DNA of 64,000 nt from Trichomonas vaginalis G3. Taxonomy: Eukaryota > Parabasalia > Trichomonadida > Trichomonadidae. Numbering within the stretch: the first letter of the stretch is position 1; the number at the start of each line of letters is the position of its first letter. Under the pieces are notes generated by a model that searched no databases, was not told the origin of the DNA, and saw nothing but the letters and a program-made list of their open reading frames with translations. Location: contig NC_067207.1 of assembly GCF_026262505.1 (NCBI RefSeq), forward strand, positions 11,996,082 to 12,060,081. Reading direction: 5' to 3'. Of the stretch, positions 29,995-40,274 are shown piece by piece. The translations under genes and the position numbers were made by a program.

Positions 29995-31030
29995 TATTTT
30001 ATCTGTTTCCAATTTCAAATATACTTGTGTTTATTGGTTCAACTACTATATATCAATCATGATGAAGTTATATCGTTGGATATACTTTTCAATGCACTCT
30101 TAATTTTGAATTATTAAAATTTGTGATGATTATATTTTTCAAATAAAATTATTGGGATGATTTTGTTTAATTCAGTATTATGATTGATTTTTTTGAGAAA
30201 TGTTTTTTAAAAAAAATCGTGCCAATAAAATGAAAATAATACCATAAACATATCTTCTTCTTGTTCATTGCTTTCAAAAAATGAATCTAAACATGAATTA
30301 TCCAGATAAAATACTTTATTTCAAAACAAAATTATTGTGATGACCTGTTTTTGCCTAATTCTGATCGTACAACAAATAAATTTCTTTGACATTCCTGATA
30401 TTTTCTATAATTATCAGCCGCAGTATGGACAAATTTAATTATTAATTTTTTTTATGCTAAAAAAGATGAACTCTCATGAATTCATATATCCTCAATGGTT
30501 CAAATATACAAATTTGTTACTAAGAGTTGAAATTGCATAAGTATGTATTTATGATCCAAAATCAAATGCATTTCTAAGAAGAATAATTGATGTTTTTTAT
30601 TAGTTTTGCATAATTTTAAGATTGTTTTCCACTTGTACTGTTCTTAATCCTATTCTGATGTAATATAAAGAGCAGTAATTCCTTAGTCTTATTATCGGAA
30701 AAATTGTAAAATGATGGAGAATAAAAGCTTCAAAGAACAATGATGTATCTTCTATGACCTTTAACTTGCAGTATATAATGTGAATTTGATGATATTGATT
30801 TTTGAGTGAATAGAATATTTCAACATTTTTCTATTTCTTGGGATCAATTTCAAATTTCTGCTAGATGTTATGGATATTATCACTGTCATAATTTGGTAGA
30901 ATAATGATATTATTTAGCAATCATGTTTTTAGACATATGATTTTCAATTGTAAAACTATTTAATTCTAAGTTTTTATTCTTTCAAAATATATAATACAAT
31001 TGCTATAGATTTTATAATGATTCGATAATC
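29995..31030. other. AT-rich spacer between a beta-helix pseudogene and its paralogue
   Basis: About 1 kb without a convincing reading frame or structured RNA. Confidence 0.5.
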
Positions 31031-31987
31031 TTATTTCTTATATGCATTATTAACATGTTCCATCTTCTTAGGGGCTGTCATTGGAAGAGGAAGTGGAGGA
31101 CATGTTATACTCAAATTGTACGTGTTGATTCTGTAATTATTATTGTAACTTATTGACAAATTACCACCTGTGCTTACTTTATCCATATAGACTTCGTTAA
31201 GAAGGTAAAATGATCTCCCTTCATTTTCACTATAAAATATTGTTGATACATTATTACCATAAATTACTGATTTTCTAATTACTAATTGAGCAGCTCTTAA
31301 GCAAACAAGGCGTTCATCACTATTGTTAAGAATATGGCTTGAAAAAATACAAACTTTATCTTGCTTAATATCATTTGCCTGTTTGGAATTAGAATTGTTA
31401 CTTATGGTAGAGAAATTTATGCAATAAGATTCTGTTGTACGAAGACTGATTGCAGATGAATATATTGCTTTATTAAAGGATAAATTACAGCATTTCAAAT
31501 AACCATATTTTGCAGTGAATATAATTGTAGTTGATAATAAATCCGGATCTTCATTATTAATAGTGTAGCAATTATCTACTGAAGTCATATAAACTGAAGA
31601 ATTTGTTAATTCATAAAATAGAAAATGACCTGATACCTTTGCTGAGCATTTATTTGCGTAAATTTTATCTAAAACGAATTTATTTCCACCATAGGTGTAG
31701 ATTCCTCCTCCTCTTCCTTGGGTTGTACATCTCTCAAATAAAGACCTTTTTAGTAAAACGTTTAGCAGATGATCATGTAAATATATTGTAGTGACAGTCA
31801 TATTTATAAAGTTGCAATCTTGAATCATGAAATTTTTACCAAGATTGGTAAAATCTAAAACATTAAAGTTAATAACGCTACCAGCGGAATATTCGAATAT
31901 TGACCCTTGGCTTATATCCCCGAAATAATCAAACCATCTTGACTCTACACTCCCACATAACGTCGAAAGGGGTAACAGTATAATCAT
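31031..31987 (-). CDS. Beta-helix surface/secreted protein
   Basis: ATG 31987 is used; the frame could be lengthened by three codons only from TTG. The leader MIILLPLSTLCG looks like a signal peptide. The body (318 residues in all) carries Cys-containing beta-helix turns (MIQDCNFINMTV, LKRSLFERCTTQGRGGGIYT, GYLKCCNLSFNKAIYSSAIS, STISNNSNSKQ). There is no C-terminal membrane segment; it ends in NNAYKK, so it may be secreted or shortened. It is related to the decayed copy at 28950-29994. A 141-bp TTAA element lies only 36 bp upstream of the ATG and must sit in or next to the promoter. Confidence 0.65.
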   Translation of the reverse strand: MIILLPLSTLCGSVESRWFDYFGDISQGSIFEYSAGSVINFNVLDFTNLGKNFMIQDCNFINMTVTTIYLHDHLLNVLLKRSLFERCTTQGRGGGIYTYGGNKFVLDKIYANKCSAKVSGHFLFYELTNSSVYMTSVDNCYTINNEDPDLLSTTIIFTAKYGYLKCCNLSFNKAIYSSAISLRTTESYCINFSTISNNSNSKQANDIKQDKVCIFSSHILNNSDERLVCLRAAQLVIRKSVIYGNNVSTIFYSENEGRSFYLLNEVYMDKVSTGGNLSISYNNNYRINTYNLSITCPPLPLPMTAPKKMEHVNNAYKK

Positions 31988-32022
31988 AATTATCAATTAA
32001 ATTTTTTCTTATCAAAAGTTAA

Positions 32023-32163
32023 GGGTGCCCTATAGACGATAGACCACCCTCAGAAAAGCACTTTTAAGGCTATTATATTGAGAACTAGAATCTGGATAAT
32101 CCATTCATTCGAGTTCTAATAAGGTTAATTTTGTGATGTTTACATTATCGTTATAGGGCACCC
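32023..32163. mobile_element. TTAA MITE, 141 bp
   Basis: The ends GGGTGCCCTATA and TATAGGGCACCC (32 bases of the flanks nearly all inverted, also CGATA/TATCG) are bounded by TTAA at 32019-32022 and 32164-32167. The first six terminal bases match the 1,038-bp element at 13710, so both probably depend on the same transposase. No coding capacity. Confidence 0.85.
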
Positions 32164-32167
32164 TTAA

Positions 32168-34019
32168 AAAAATTCTAAGGAATTTGAAAATTTGTAAGTA
32201 TATTTTGTGAGTATTTATTGAATGAAAAATTAAAACATTTTAAACTAATAGAATTTGGAAAACTAAATATATGTAAGAATATAATTTCCGTTTGTATTAA
32301 AATTAAATGACAAATTATTGAGCGCGGCAACGAAAGTGAATCTATTCATTTCCTGCATAATTTGATACTTTTTTAATAGTATTGTAGGTATCTGGCACCA
32401 AATTATAAATATTGAATGTTTCCAAAATATTCAGTCTACATTAATAAAATAAATGAGTAAATGTAATATACTTTATGCTGTAGAGGTTCTTTAATATGGA
32501 AATACAATAATGGAATCGAAATTATTGAGGAGAAAAATTATTGATGCTAGTGAAGCTATAATCTAAATGTATTGATATTTCTCTACTACCTAAATTGATA
32601 ACCTAATATTCTTAAACCAATAAAGTCATAATCAAAATCGAAAATATCAATACCAATAATTTGAAAATTTAATTATCCATGTCTTGGGTAATGCAAATTT
32701 CAAATATCGATAGTGAAATAAAAAAAGATGAAAAAAATTAAATTTAATTAAGCCAAATCAAGTTTATATGTTTGATTTATTTCATGATTTATGAATCTAA
32801 AATTAATAAAGTTAATGCCAAATTAAAAACACGTAATATATATATAAGAGAAATATGTGATTTTGGTGTTTAAAAAAGAAAAATATTGCCCAAACAAGTG
32901 TTCTAGCTAAAAAGGAAAAATGCATTATTTCATATTTCAATATCAATGTTAAATATTAAAATAATCTGCCATTATTCAGACAGTTAAAAAATAAATACAC
33001 TATAAGTTTAAGCTTTAGCTGTAAAATAAACAGTAATATTAAATAAACATTATATTATATAGTCGGAGCGATTCTATATATGTACTCTTATGCCAACTAG
33101 TTACAACCTAGTAAAATACATGGAAATATTGTAATATCCTAGCATTGCTATCGAGAAATCAAAAAATATAAGCAAAAGTCATCTTATATTTAAAGATTTT
33201 TCAAGAGCTTTGTTTGGAAATTAGTTCATTGGAAGAAGTATATAGATATGAAAACCCAAAGTATTAAGTTCGATAATATATAGTTTTTTTTTTATTTTAA
33301 AATTGAATGCATACAACATTGCTCCTCTGGAGTGAATTAATTAGTTCCAACTTTTTCAAGATTCTACAGTGTAATATGCTCCTTGGAATGTCTCTTGCAT
33401 GAATGTTTTTGTTTACCATCTAAAGAATTAAGATTTGAGATACAATAATCTTTGGAAAAGTAGAGGATACAACAATAAAGTATGTTCTTTCGATACATGA
33501 TATCATTTTGTTACAAAAATATTCTTACTTACTCATGATTCAAAAAAAAAGGTTGCAGACATACTAAAATGTTATTTATGTGGCTTGTATTTACTAGCAT
33601 ATGTAATTTGGTGCTAACGTATACCATCAATTTCATTATAACACAGACATATATATTACTATTAGAATTTTATTTTAATTCAATGATAAAATCAAACATT
33701 CCTTTTTGAAAATCGTTCTATCTTGTTATTATCTTTGAATGCTGCATCAAGAACTAACAATTTACAATTTTTATTCAAATTATAATATAAAATTATAGCA
33801 TATTGGTTTTCAAAGTATGTTTGCTAAAAGTAATTGCGCTTATCGTTTACCCCCGCATTAACACATATAAATTTGTATTAAAAAATGATATCAAATCAAA
33901 AATATGGCTTCCTTGCTAAGAAAAGCGTCAAATTTATTATGTTTCTCCTTAGCCGAAAGTGTATAAATTGGCAGTTAGATTTATAGTATCCTAACTGTTT
34001 TTTGTAAAGTTCGTCATAT
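32168..34019. other. AT-rich spacer, 1.85 kb
   Basis: No reading frame of note. The last 30 or so bases (33988-34019) show imperfect inverted similarity to 39919-39946, and may be the diverged outer end of the neighbouring transposon. Confidence 0.5.
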
Positions 34020-34271
34020 CTTTAATGGTACTATTTCAGCGTGTACAATGAATACAAAAATTCTAAGAGTGCCACATAAAATAGTACTTTAGACTTGAGT
34101 TAATGCTACCAAGCAAATGTTAAAAAGATGACTTTAGTGTTTTGATAATCAAAGATTAAAATCATTATTGTCTAAATCAATAATCATAACGACAGAAGTT
34201 AATGTTTTTTCATCAGTGCTTTAAATCCACTTTTAAAAGTATACCTCAAAAATCAAAATATCAAAAAAAAT
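34020..34271 (+). repeat. Left 252-bp inverted repeat
   Basis: The pairing partner is 39667-39918 (coordinates sum to 73938 throughout, so there are no indels). The perfect match of the two arms points to recent insertion or recent arm conversion. Confidence 0.9.
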
Positions 34272-35102
34272 CTAGTTTTTATGAATCTAAAGCTTTCTAT
34301 AGTTCACATGCAAAAACCTTTAGTTTTATACTTTTTTATGGTTTTCATGAGACAAAAAGTTATGATTTAATAATTATTTTTAATTTTCCGCTGTTATCAA
34401 CATAGATGACAACTTCATACACTTAGTTATCTAATATCTTGACTATTACACTCCTTAACCCCCAACATTCAAACAAAAACCTTTACGGATGCCTAATATG
34501 AAATTTTCTTTTTTAAAAGACATTTCTATCAATAAATTATTTCTGGTAGTTAGACAAAGACCATTTTCTAAGTTGTTCAGAACTGTTTTCGTGCAAATTA
34601 TCTATGAATGGGCTTAACAAGTTTAATCTGAAAGTTATTTCCAAAACAGAAATGCATATACAATCAAAAGAATATATATTTATGCCAATAATTGATGCTG
34701 ATGTGGTTTTGCAATTTTACAGTTATTCACATATCATTATGCATTAAATTTTCATATTTGCTTATTTTTCTATCTTTTATCTTATGTATGATGAATTTCA
34801 TAACTATTGGATATGATTTCATCATTCATATTGCATATTTCCATTTTGAAATTTTAGGAATCTTCAATTTTGGATGGATGTTTATAAAGTAGCTGTTGTA
34901 AATGGAATTTAAATTAGTAGTGACAACATTTGGTCATAACAAAATTGTATCTTGTCGATTACAAAAAATTAATTTCAAAATAATTTCTACAAGTGAAGCA
35001 AAAAGATATTAAATATCATTACCAATTCTATTCTAGTATGAAATTATAGAAAATATTAAGTTTATTTTATTCAGATTGGTCTGACATTCTCTCAAAAAGT
35101 TA

Positions 35103-37136
35103 ATGAATGTTGGATTCTATATTCCTCTCTCAGACATCAACGAACTTAAAAAGAAGATTGAAGAACTTGAAATTGAAATAAAAGGAGACCGAGAAACGTT
35201 TTTAGTTAAATTTAATCAAGATATTCGAAAACAAATTTACAAAAGATCATTTGAAACTGATGTTCAGGTATTCCCGTATACAGGAACCGGAAAAATGCAT
35301 ATGTATAAAGCCTACCTAGAAGACTTAGACGCAATAAAGGCTGAAATGCGCAGAAGTCTGTTGAATAAGAATATTGGAAGAAAAACAAAGGAAATAGAAG
35401 AAGACAACGATGATCACCAAGACAGAACTTACTGGAATACAGAATTTCCGGAACATGTTCCTGAATTTACAAGAAATATTATACATACTATTATGGAAAA
35501 CATTTGTAGAAAAGATAAAAGAGGTTATAGATATGGAGGTGAAAGTGAATTGGTAGATTTGGCATTCTTAATACATAGCAAATCACCAGCAGCATATGAT
35601 GTTCTCTTGGAATTTTGTTTACCTTTTCCTACGCCTGTAACATTGTACAATAGGTTTCATGAAGACATAATGAATATGAAACAGTTTGTTAAACATGCTG
35701 AGCTCATTCCGCGAATGTTAGAAAGCATGAACTATCACGTAGAAAATACACCTGAATATGAATGGGCAATAGCAATAGATGCAGTTGCACTCTCTACCTG
35801 GTCCTCTAAAGACCAAAAAGGTCCTGTTGATGAAAATGGAGAAGAAATCAAATACTTATTCATATTTCTTGGTATGCCCCTAAATTTTGATGCGCCAAAT
35901 GTTATATTACATGTTATAGAACATGCCAATGGGTTTGCAAGTGGAATTATCCACGAAATTGATGCAGCAATCGAAGAAATACGAAAGCACTTAAGAGTTA
36001 GAGTCATCATTACTGATGGAGATCCCGGATATGATAAGCATCAAGATGAATTTATTAATGAAATTTTGCAAGGTAATGATCCCGAAGAAATATTTAAAAG
36101 AGCTACTGCTATCTTAAAGAAAGGAGATCAAGTTGTATGGATTAATGATCTCATACATATGTCAAAACTTGAACGTACCAGATTACTCGATGCAACACTT
36201 AAGCTTTTAGTTCATCCATCTGATCTGAATACAATTGTTGATGTTAACAAGATCAGAGATGCAATCGAATTAGGTGATGCTCTTAATGATACTTCACCTC
36301 TGGGAAGGATAAAAGATAAATATCCGATCACAATATTTTCAATTAGAGCTGTAAAGGCGCTTCTAGAAAAAAACTATTATAATGAAGCATTATTCATAGC
36401 TCCACTTGCATTCTGGTATGAAAGCATACGAAATGAGGCATTTAATGCTGACACAAGATGTCAAATGATGTGGTTTGCATATCTGCTCTTGGTACATCAT
36501 TGCATTCAAATGAGAGACCGTCACATTAAGACAAATCTTGGTGTTGTCAAAATAGACGGAAACATTTATCCGGTCTATTATATGGGAACTTGGGAAGTTG
36601 TAAAGCATCTTACAGCAACAATCATTTGTTTCCAATATTTTTTCAGTATTAATTCAACATTTTTCAATTTTTCTCATTTGACAACCATGACGGAAGAACA
36701 TTTGAATGGTTTACTTCGCGTCATGGCTCATTTTAAGTATGATTTGTCAACAACCGAAACATCTATTGCAGAATGTAATTTAACACTCAAAATTCATAAA
36801 AAATACGATATTGACTGGAAAACCCATTCACGTGACTATCAAGCTGGTATTACATTTGAAGACATTTACACAATGCGTCAAGATTCACGTCAATATGAAA
36901 TGTGCAAAGAATATGCATATGCCTTGTTATCCAAATGTGGATTTAGATATAATAGTAATTCCAGCGTTGATGTATTGCTTAGTTGGGTGAATGAAATTAA
37001 TCAATTTCACTCAAAAATTTTAATGTCAACACATATATCAAATCCAATTTCAGGTTATAGTATTTTTTCACGTTTATCTGTCAAAAAAGATGTTTTTGAC
37101 AACCCAACCAAAAAAAATCACGCAAGAAAGGATTAA
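35103..37136 (+). CDS. DDE-type DNA transposase, main frame
   Basis: ATG 35103 opens 677 residues. An N-terminal coiled coil (INELKKKIEELEIEIKGDRE) is followed by an RNase H-like core: first Asp in WAIAIDAVALS (D226), second in VRVIITDGDPGYD (D305), a DLIHMSKLER block near residue 347 that recalls the D..H..K..R motif of P-element/THAP9 transposases, and a late acidic TTMTEEHLNGLL (E531/E532). The sequence is the only protein of the element, so it should carry out excision and insertion at the long TIRs. The frame ends at 37136 just after a run of eight A bases; sequence in the next frame continues the protein. Family placement is uncertain. Confidence 0.75.
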   Translation: MNVGFYIPLSDINELKKKIEELEIEIKGDRETFLVKFNQDIRKQIYKRSFETDVQVFPYTGTGKMHMYKAYLEDLDAIKAEMRRSLLNKNIGRKTKEIEEDNDDHQDRTYWNTEFPEHVPEFTRNIIHTIMENICRKDKRGYRYGGESELVDLAFLIHSKSPAAYDVLLEFCLPFPTPVTLYNRFHEDIMNMKQFVKHAELIPRMLESMNYHVENTPEYEWAIAIDAVALSTWSSKDQKGPVDENGEEIKYLFIFLGMPLNFDAPNVILHVIEHANGFASGIIHEIDAAIEEIRKHLRVRVIITDGDPGYDKHQDEFINEILQGNDPEEIFKRATAILKKGDQVVWINDLIHMSKLERTRLLDATLKLLVHPSDLNTIVDVNKIRDAIELGDALNDTSPLGRIKDKYPITIFSIRAVKALLEKNYYNEALFIAPLAFWYESIRNEAFNADTRCQMMWFAYLLLVHHCIQMRDRHIKTNLGVVKIDGNIYPVYYMGTWEVVKHLTATIICFQYFFSINSTFFNFSHLTTMTEEHLNGLLRVMAHFKYDLSTTETSIAECNLTLKIHKKYDIDWKTHSRDYQAGITFEDIYTMRQDSRQYEMCKEYAYALLSKCGFRYNSNSSVDVLLSWVNEINQFHSKILMSTHISNPISGYSIFSRLSVKKDVFDNPTKKNHARKD

Positions 37137-37497
37137 ACGATTTAGATCCTCATAATGACAAATCTGATCCTCTTGAAAATGATCCATTATATGAAGAAAG
37201 CCATATTGCTCAATTATTCCCAGAAAATGTCATTTTACCATCAAATTTTGCCAAGAAGGCAAACAAATTCAGCGATTTTGAAACATACATTCATAATACA
37301 TTAAGTAGATTTCATAACGGGATCACATATGAGAATCTAGAGTTTGCTATTCTAAATGCGAAACGTCATCCAAAACACATTGTTGATCTCATAAATAAAG
37401 GCAATTTTTCACAAATCTTAAGGAGTACACTTCGCACAATGACAATTGAAAACAAAGTGAATTATAGTCATGTAACCACACTCTACTTCGCTGCATA
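37115..37497 (+). pseudogene. Frame-shifted C-terminal part of the transposase
   Basis: In the neighbouring frame SRKKGLNDLDPHNDKSDPLE leads on through HIAQLFPENVILPSNFAKKA to TTLYFAA and TAG at 37497. The codon use and charge pattern match the upstream frame, and there is no start codon, so this is the C-terminal tail of the same transposase after a one-base slip in the A run at about 37110. It could be a sequence error; otherwise the element may make a shortened protein. Confidence 0.7.
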
Positions 37498-39666
37498 GCT
37501 CTCAAAATAGAGCTCCTTTATTATAACTATCATAAATTTCAAATCTCAGATTGAAATATTCGTTAAATGATAGTTCTTTTGTATATTTGTATACTATTTT
37601 GTTTGTATTAAACTTGTTTGTTATTTTTAGTCACAAATTATATTTTTTAAATTTAATTAAAGTAAAAATTCCTTTAATGGTAATGTTCGAACATTGATTA
37701 CAAGATAATTAAAATATATGACCTCATTATAAATGAATTTTAACTCTAGATAATTGAGAAAGCTACAAATTGTTTCTAAATCTTGAAATTATTCGATGTC
37801 AATCTAATTTTTCTTGTTATAGCCTACTTCTATGGTGTACAGGTTGTCATAATTACTATTTTAAAGTGTAAAACATGCTTATATCAATCAGGACGTTAAA
37901 ATGGAAAAGTACATACCAAGCAAATGTTTGGATTTATATGCGACAGCCTTTTTAATGGATGTGACAAAGCGTTTCAATATAGATTTTGATTAAAGCATAA
38001 CTGCAAATTATAATTTGACTTTATATGTACCAATAATAATGGCAATTATGAGTTTTTTTATATAAATTATATCACACCGCTTCTAGTAATTTTTAGCTTA
38101 AGCATATCATCGGCTAATTTTCAAAAAAAAAGAATTTCAAATTTTAATCCAAATTCTTTTCTTAAAATTCACAATCAAATTACAGCTTATCTTTAATAGT
38201 CTTATTCATTCTATGCTTTTTTTTCGGCTCCATAAAAGTCATAAATTTTTCCATCATAAATTTGTTAGAAATTGGGTTACCATTGCCAAACATTTGGATA
38301 GAAAAAGCCCAATAAATTATACCCAAAGCATCCAAACATGAAGATATCATATAAGAAATATAGTTTAATTCAGTAATTCCCTAAAATCTAAAATGTTTAA
38401 GAACGTTTGTTCAATATCTTACAATCTAATTCACAGATTTAGCATATGTACTACGTATCAAATATACAATGTGATCTCTCAATAAGCTTAGAAGGTTAAT
38501 TATTAAAATTAAATAAAATTCTACAATTAGCGAAAAATAATACGGCAGATAATATGCTTATAGGTAAAGAAATTCAAAGAGCATTCCTTAAATTTTTTCG
38601 AAATTTATCAAAACTCGAAGGTAAATCATCGAGTGATATGCGAAAAAAACTTTTTTATTCTATTAATGATAATAAATATATTAGCCATATTAAAACTTTT
38701 CATTTTTTAAAACTCATAGAAATACGTTTGATATTCTTCATTAAGAACATATAAAAACGAGTATAATTATCATAATCTGTTAATTTACAATATAAATGCT
38801 TTTCTGCTTGTAGTAAATATCAAATAAGAAAATAATAACATTATAAATTTTTCAAATAAGAATATATTATCTAGCATCTAAGCATGAAGATATTTAGAAT
38901 TTGGATATCTAAATTCTGCTTAGATTACTTTCAAAATATAAGTCAATAATCTTTGATTTTATTAAACGCTAATATTGGATAGTATATTTTCACAATTTAA
39001 TTGTAGTTAGATAAATGATAATTCATGTAACTCATTGATTTCGATCAAAAGTTATATTCACCTTGTTAAAAAAAATAAAAAATAAAAAAACTGGGTGCTT
39101 ACTGATTTGAACATATTGCCTTTGAACCCCACGACATAACCAGTAGGCTAAACGTACAGTGATTTTTTTTATAAATTCTAGTATAAAATACTTCCCGCAG
39201 GGCATTTGTTTAATTATTTCACATTCTGATGACATAATTTTTAATATCATAGATAATGAAAGCGAAAAATATATAAAAATCGACAAACATGTTATAATGA
39301 ATTGAGAGCTTTACGTGTCAAAAAACACATTTCATACTGATTTCTATAAAAGGTATCTTTATTATAGAAGTGTAAGCTATATCTGTTTGTTTTTTTATTA
39401 TAACAAATTCAAAATTCTCTTATAAGGATTAGATGAAATCTGTATTACTAAATCATTAGCTAAATGAAGGTTCAAATAGAAAGTAAATATCAATTTATAT
39501 GATACTGAAACCAAATAGTTCTTTTAATAAAAGATAACACGCTGAAAATTATTGAGTATTTGCAAATCTCAAAAATCTATTGGTGAATTTGGCTCAACTT
39601 TTAAAATTATAACATCCATATCAAATCATAAAAGCAGACAAAAATTAAAGCCAAACCTATCGGCCA
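37498..39666. other. Non-coding 3' part of the long-TIR transposon
   Basis: There are 2.2 kb of AT-rich sequence between the transposase and the right inverted repeat. A 66-codon basic frame at 38554-38754 begins with ATG but has no support. A degenerate tRNA-like stretch lies near 39090-39155 on the minus strand. The length of this non-coding part is unusual for an element with a single gene. Confidence 0.5.
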
Positions 39667-39918
39667 ATTTTTTTTGATATTTTGATTTTTGAGGTATACT
39701 TTTAAAAGTGGATTTAAAGCACTGATGAAAAAACATTAACTTCTGTCGTTATGATTATTGATTTAGACAATAATGATTTTAATCTTTGATTATCAAAACA
39801 CTAAAGTCATCTTTTTAACATTTGCTTGGTAGCATTAACTCAAGTCTAAAGTACTATTTTATGTGGCACTCTTAGAATTTTTGTATTCATTGTACACGCT
39901 GAAATAGTACCATTAAAG
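39667..39918 (-). repeat. Right 252-bp inverted repeat
   Basis: Exact reverse complement of 34020-34271. The SERCA gene starts about 360 bp beyond it. Confidence 0.9.
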
Positions 39919-40274
39919 TTATGGCGGACTTTCAAAAAATAGTTTGGTCACCTTTCAAAAAATTCTTAGTTGAATAGATGACCGATCAAAACAAATTCAT
40001 CCGGATTAATATTCATTTGTGCTGTTATATTTACTAAAAATAAAAATAACCGGGATGCAACGTTTTTTTTCTGATAAAAATTATTTTATACCTTCTCAAA
40101 TTTTCTGAAGTTAACTATCACATGAAGCGTTCTTAAAGATTGTAAAGATCGTTATGTAATTAGGATCAATACGATAGGCCACTTGACAAAAATGTAAACT
40201 TCACAAAATTGAAGGGGATAAGTAAATAAAATGAAGTGAGGTCATGTTTTATCTCAAATTTTTATAATTTTTTC
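39919..40274. other. Upstream region of the calcium-pump gene
   Basis: The 356 bp between the transposon and ATG 40275 must contain the promoter of a gene with strong codon bias. TCAAATTTTT about 20 bases before the ATG is a loose Inr candidate; nothing better is visible. Confidence 0.4.

Larger units (their letters stand above)
34020..39918. mobile_element. DNA transposon with 252-bp terminal inverted repeats
   Basis: Bases 34020-34271 are the exact reverse complement of 39667-39918 with no mismatch or gap that I can find. Between them lies one large DDE-type transposase frame (35103-37136 and a continuation). Outside the perfect part, about 30 bp on each side remain similar (TATGxCGxACTTT, AAAAAA, AGTT), so the true ends may lie near 33988 and 39946; no target duplication could be fixed. 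The superfamily is unresolved: long TIRs suit MULE- or P-like elements. There is no polymerase B or retroviral-type integrase. Confidence 0.75.

Noticed and set aside
34202-34405. 67-codon plus-strand frame spanning the left inverted repeat
   Set aside because: It begins inside the repeat, has random composition and no relatives in the window.
39090-39155. tRNA-like stretch on the minus strand with TAGCCTACTGG and GTTCAAATC box-like parts
   Set aside because: Acceptor, anticodon and T stems do not pair, so it is at best a degenerate relic or chance.
34020-39918. Possibility that the long-TIR element is a Maverick/Polinton
   Set aside because: It is too short and shows no DNA polymerase B, retroviral-type integrase, packaging ATPase or capsid gene; its single protein looks like an ordinary DNA-transposon transposase.
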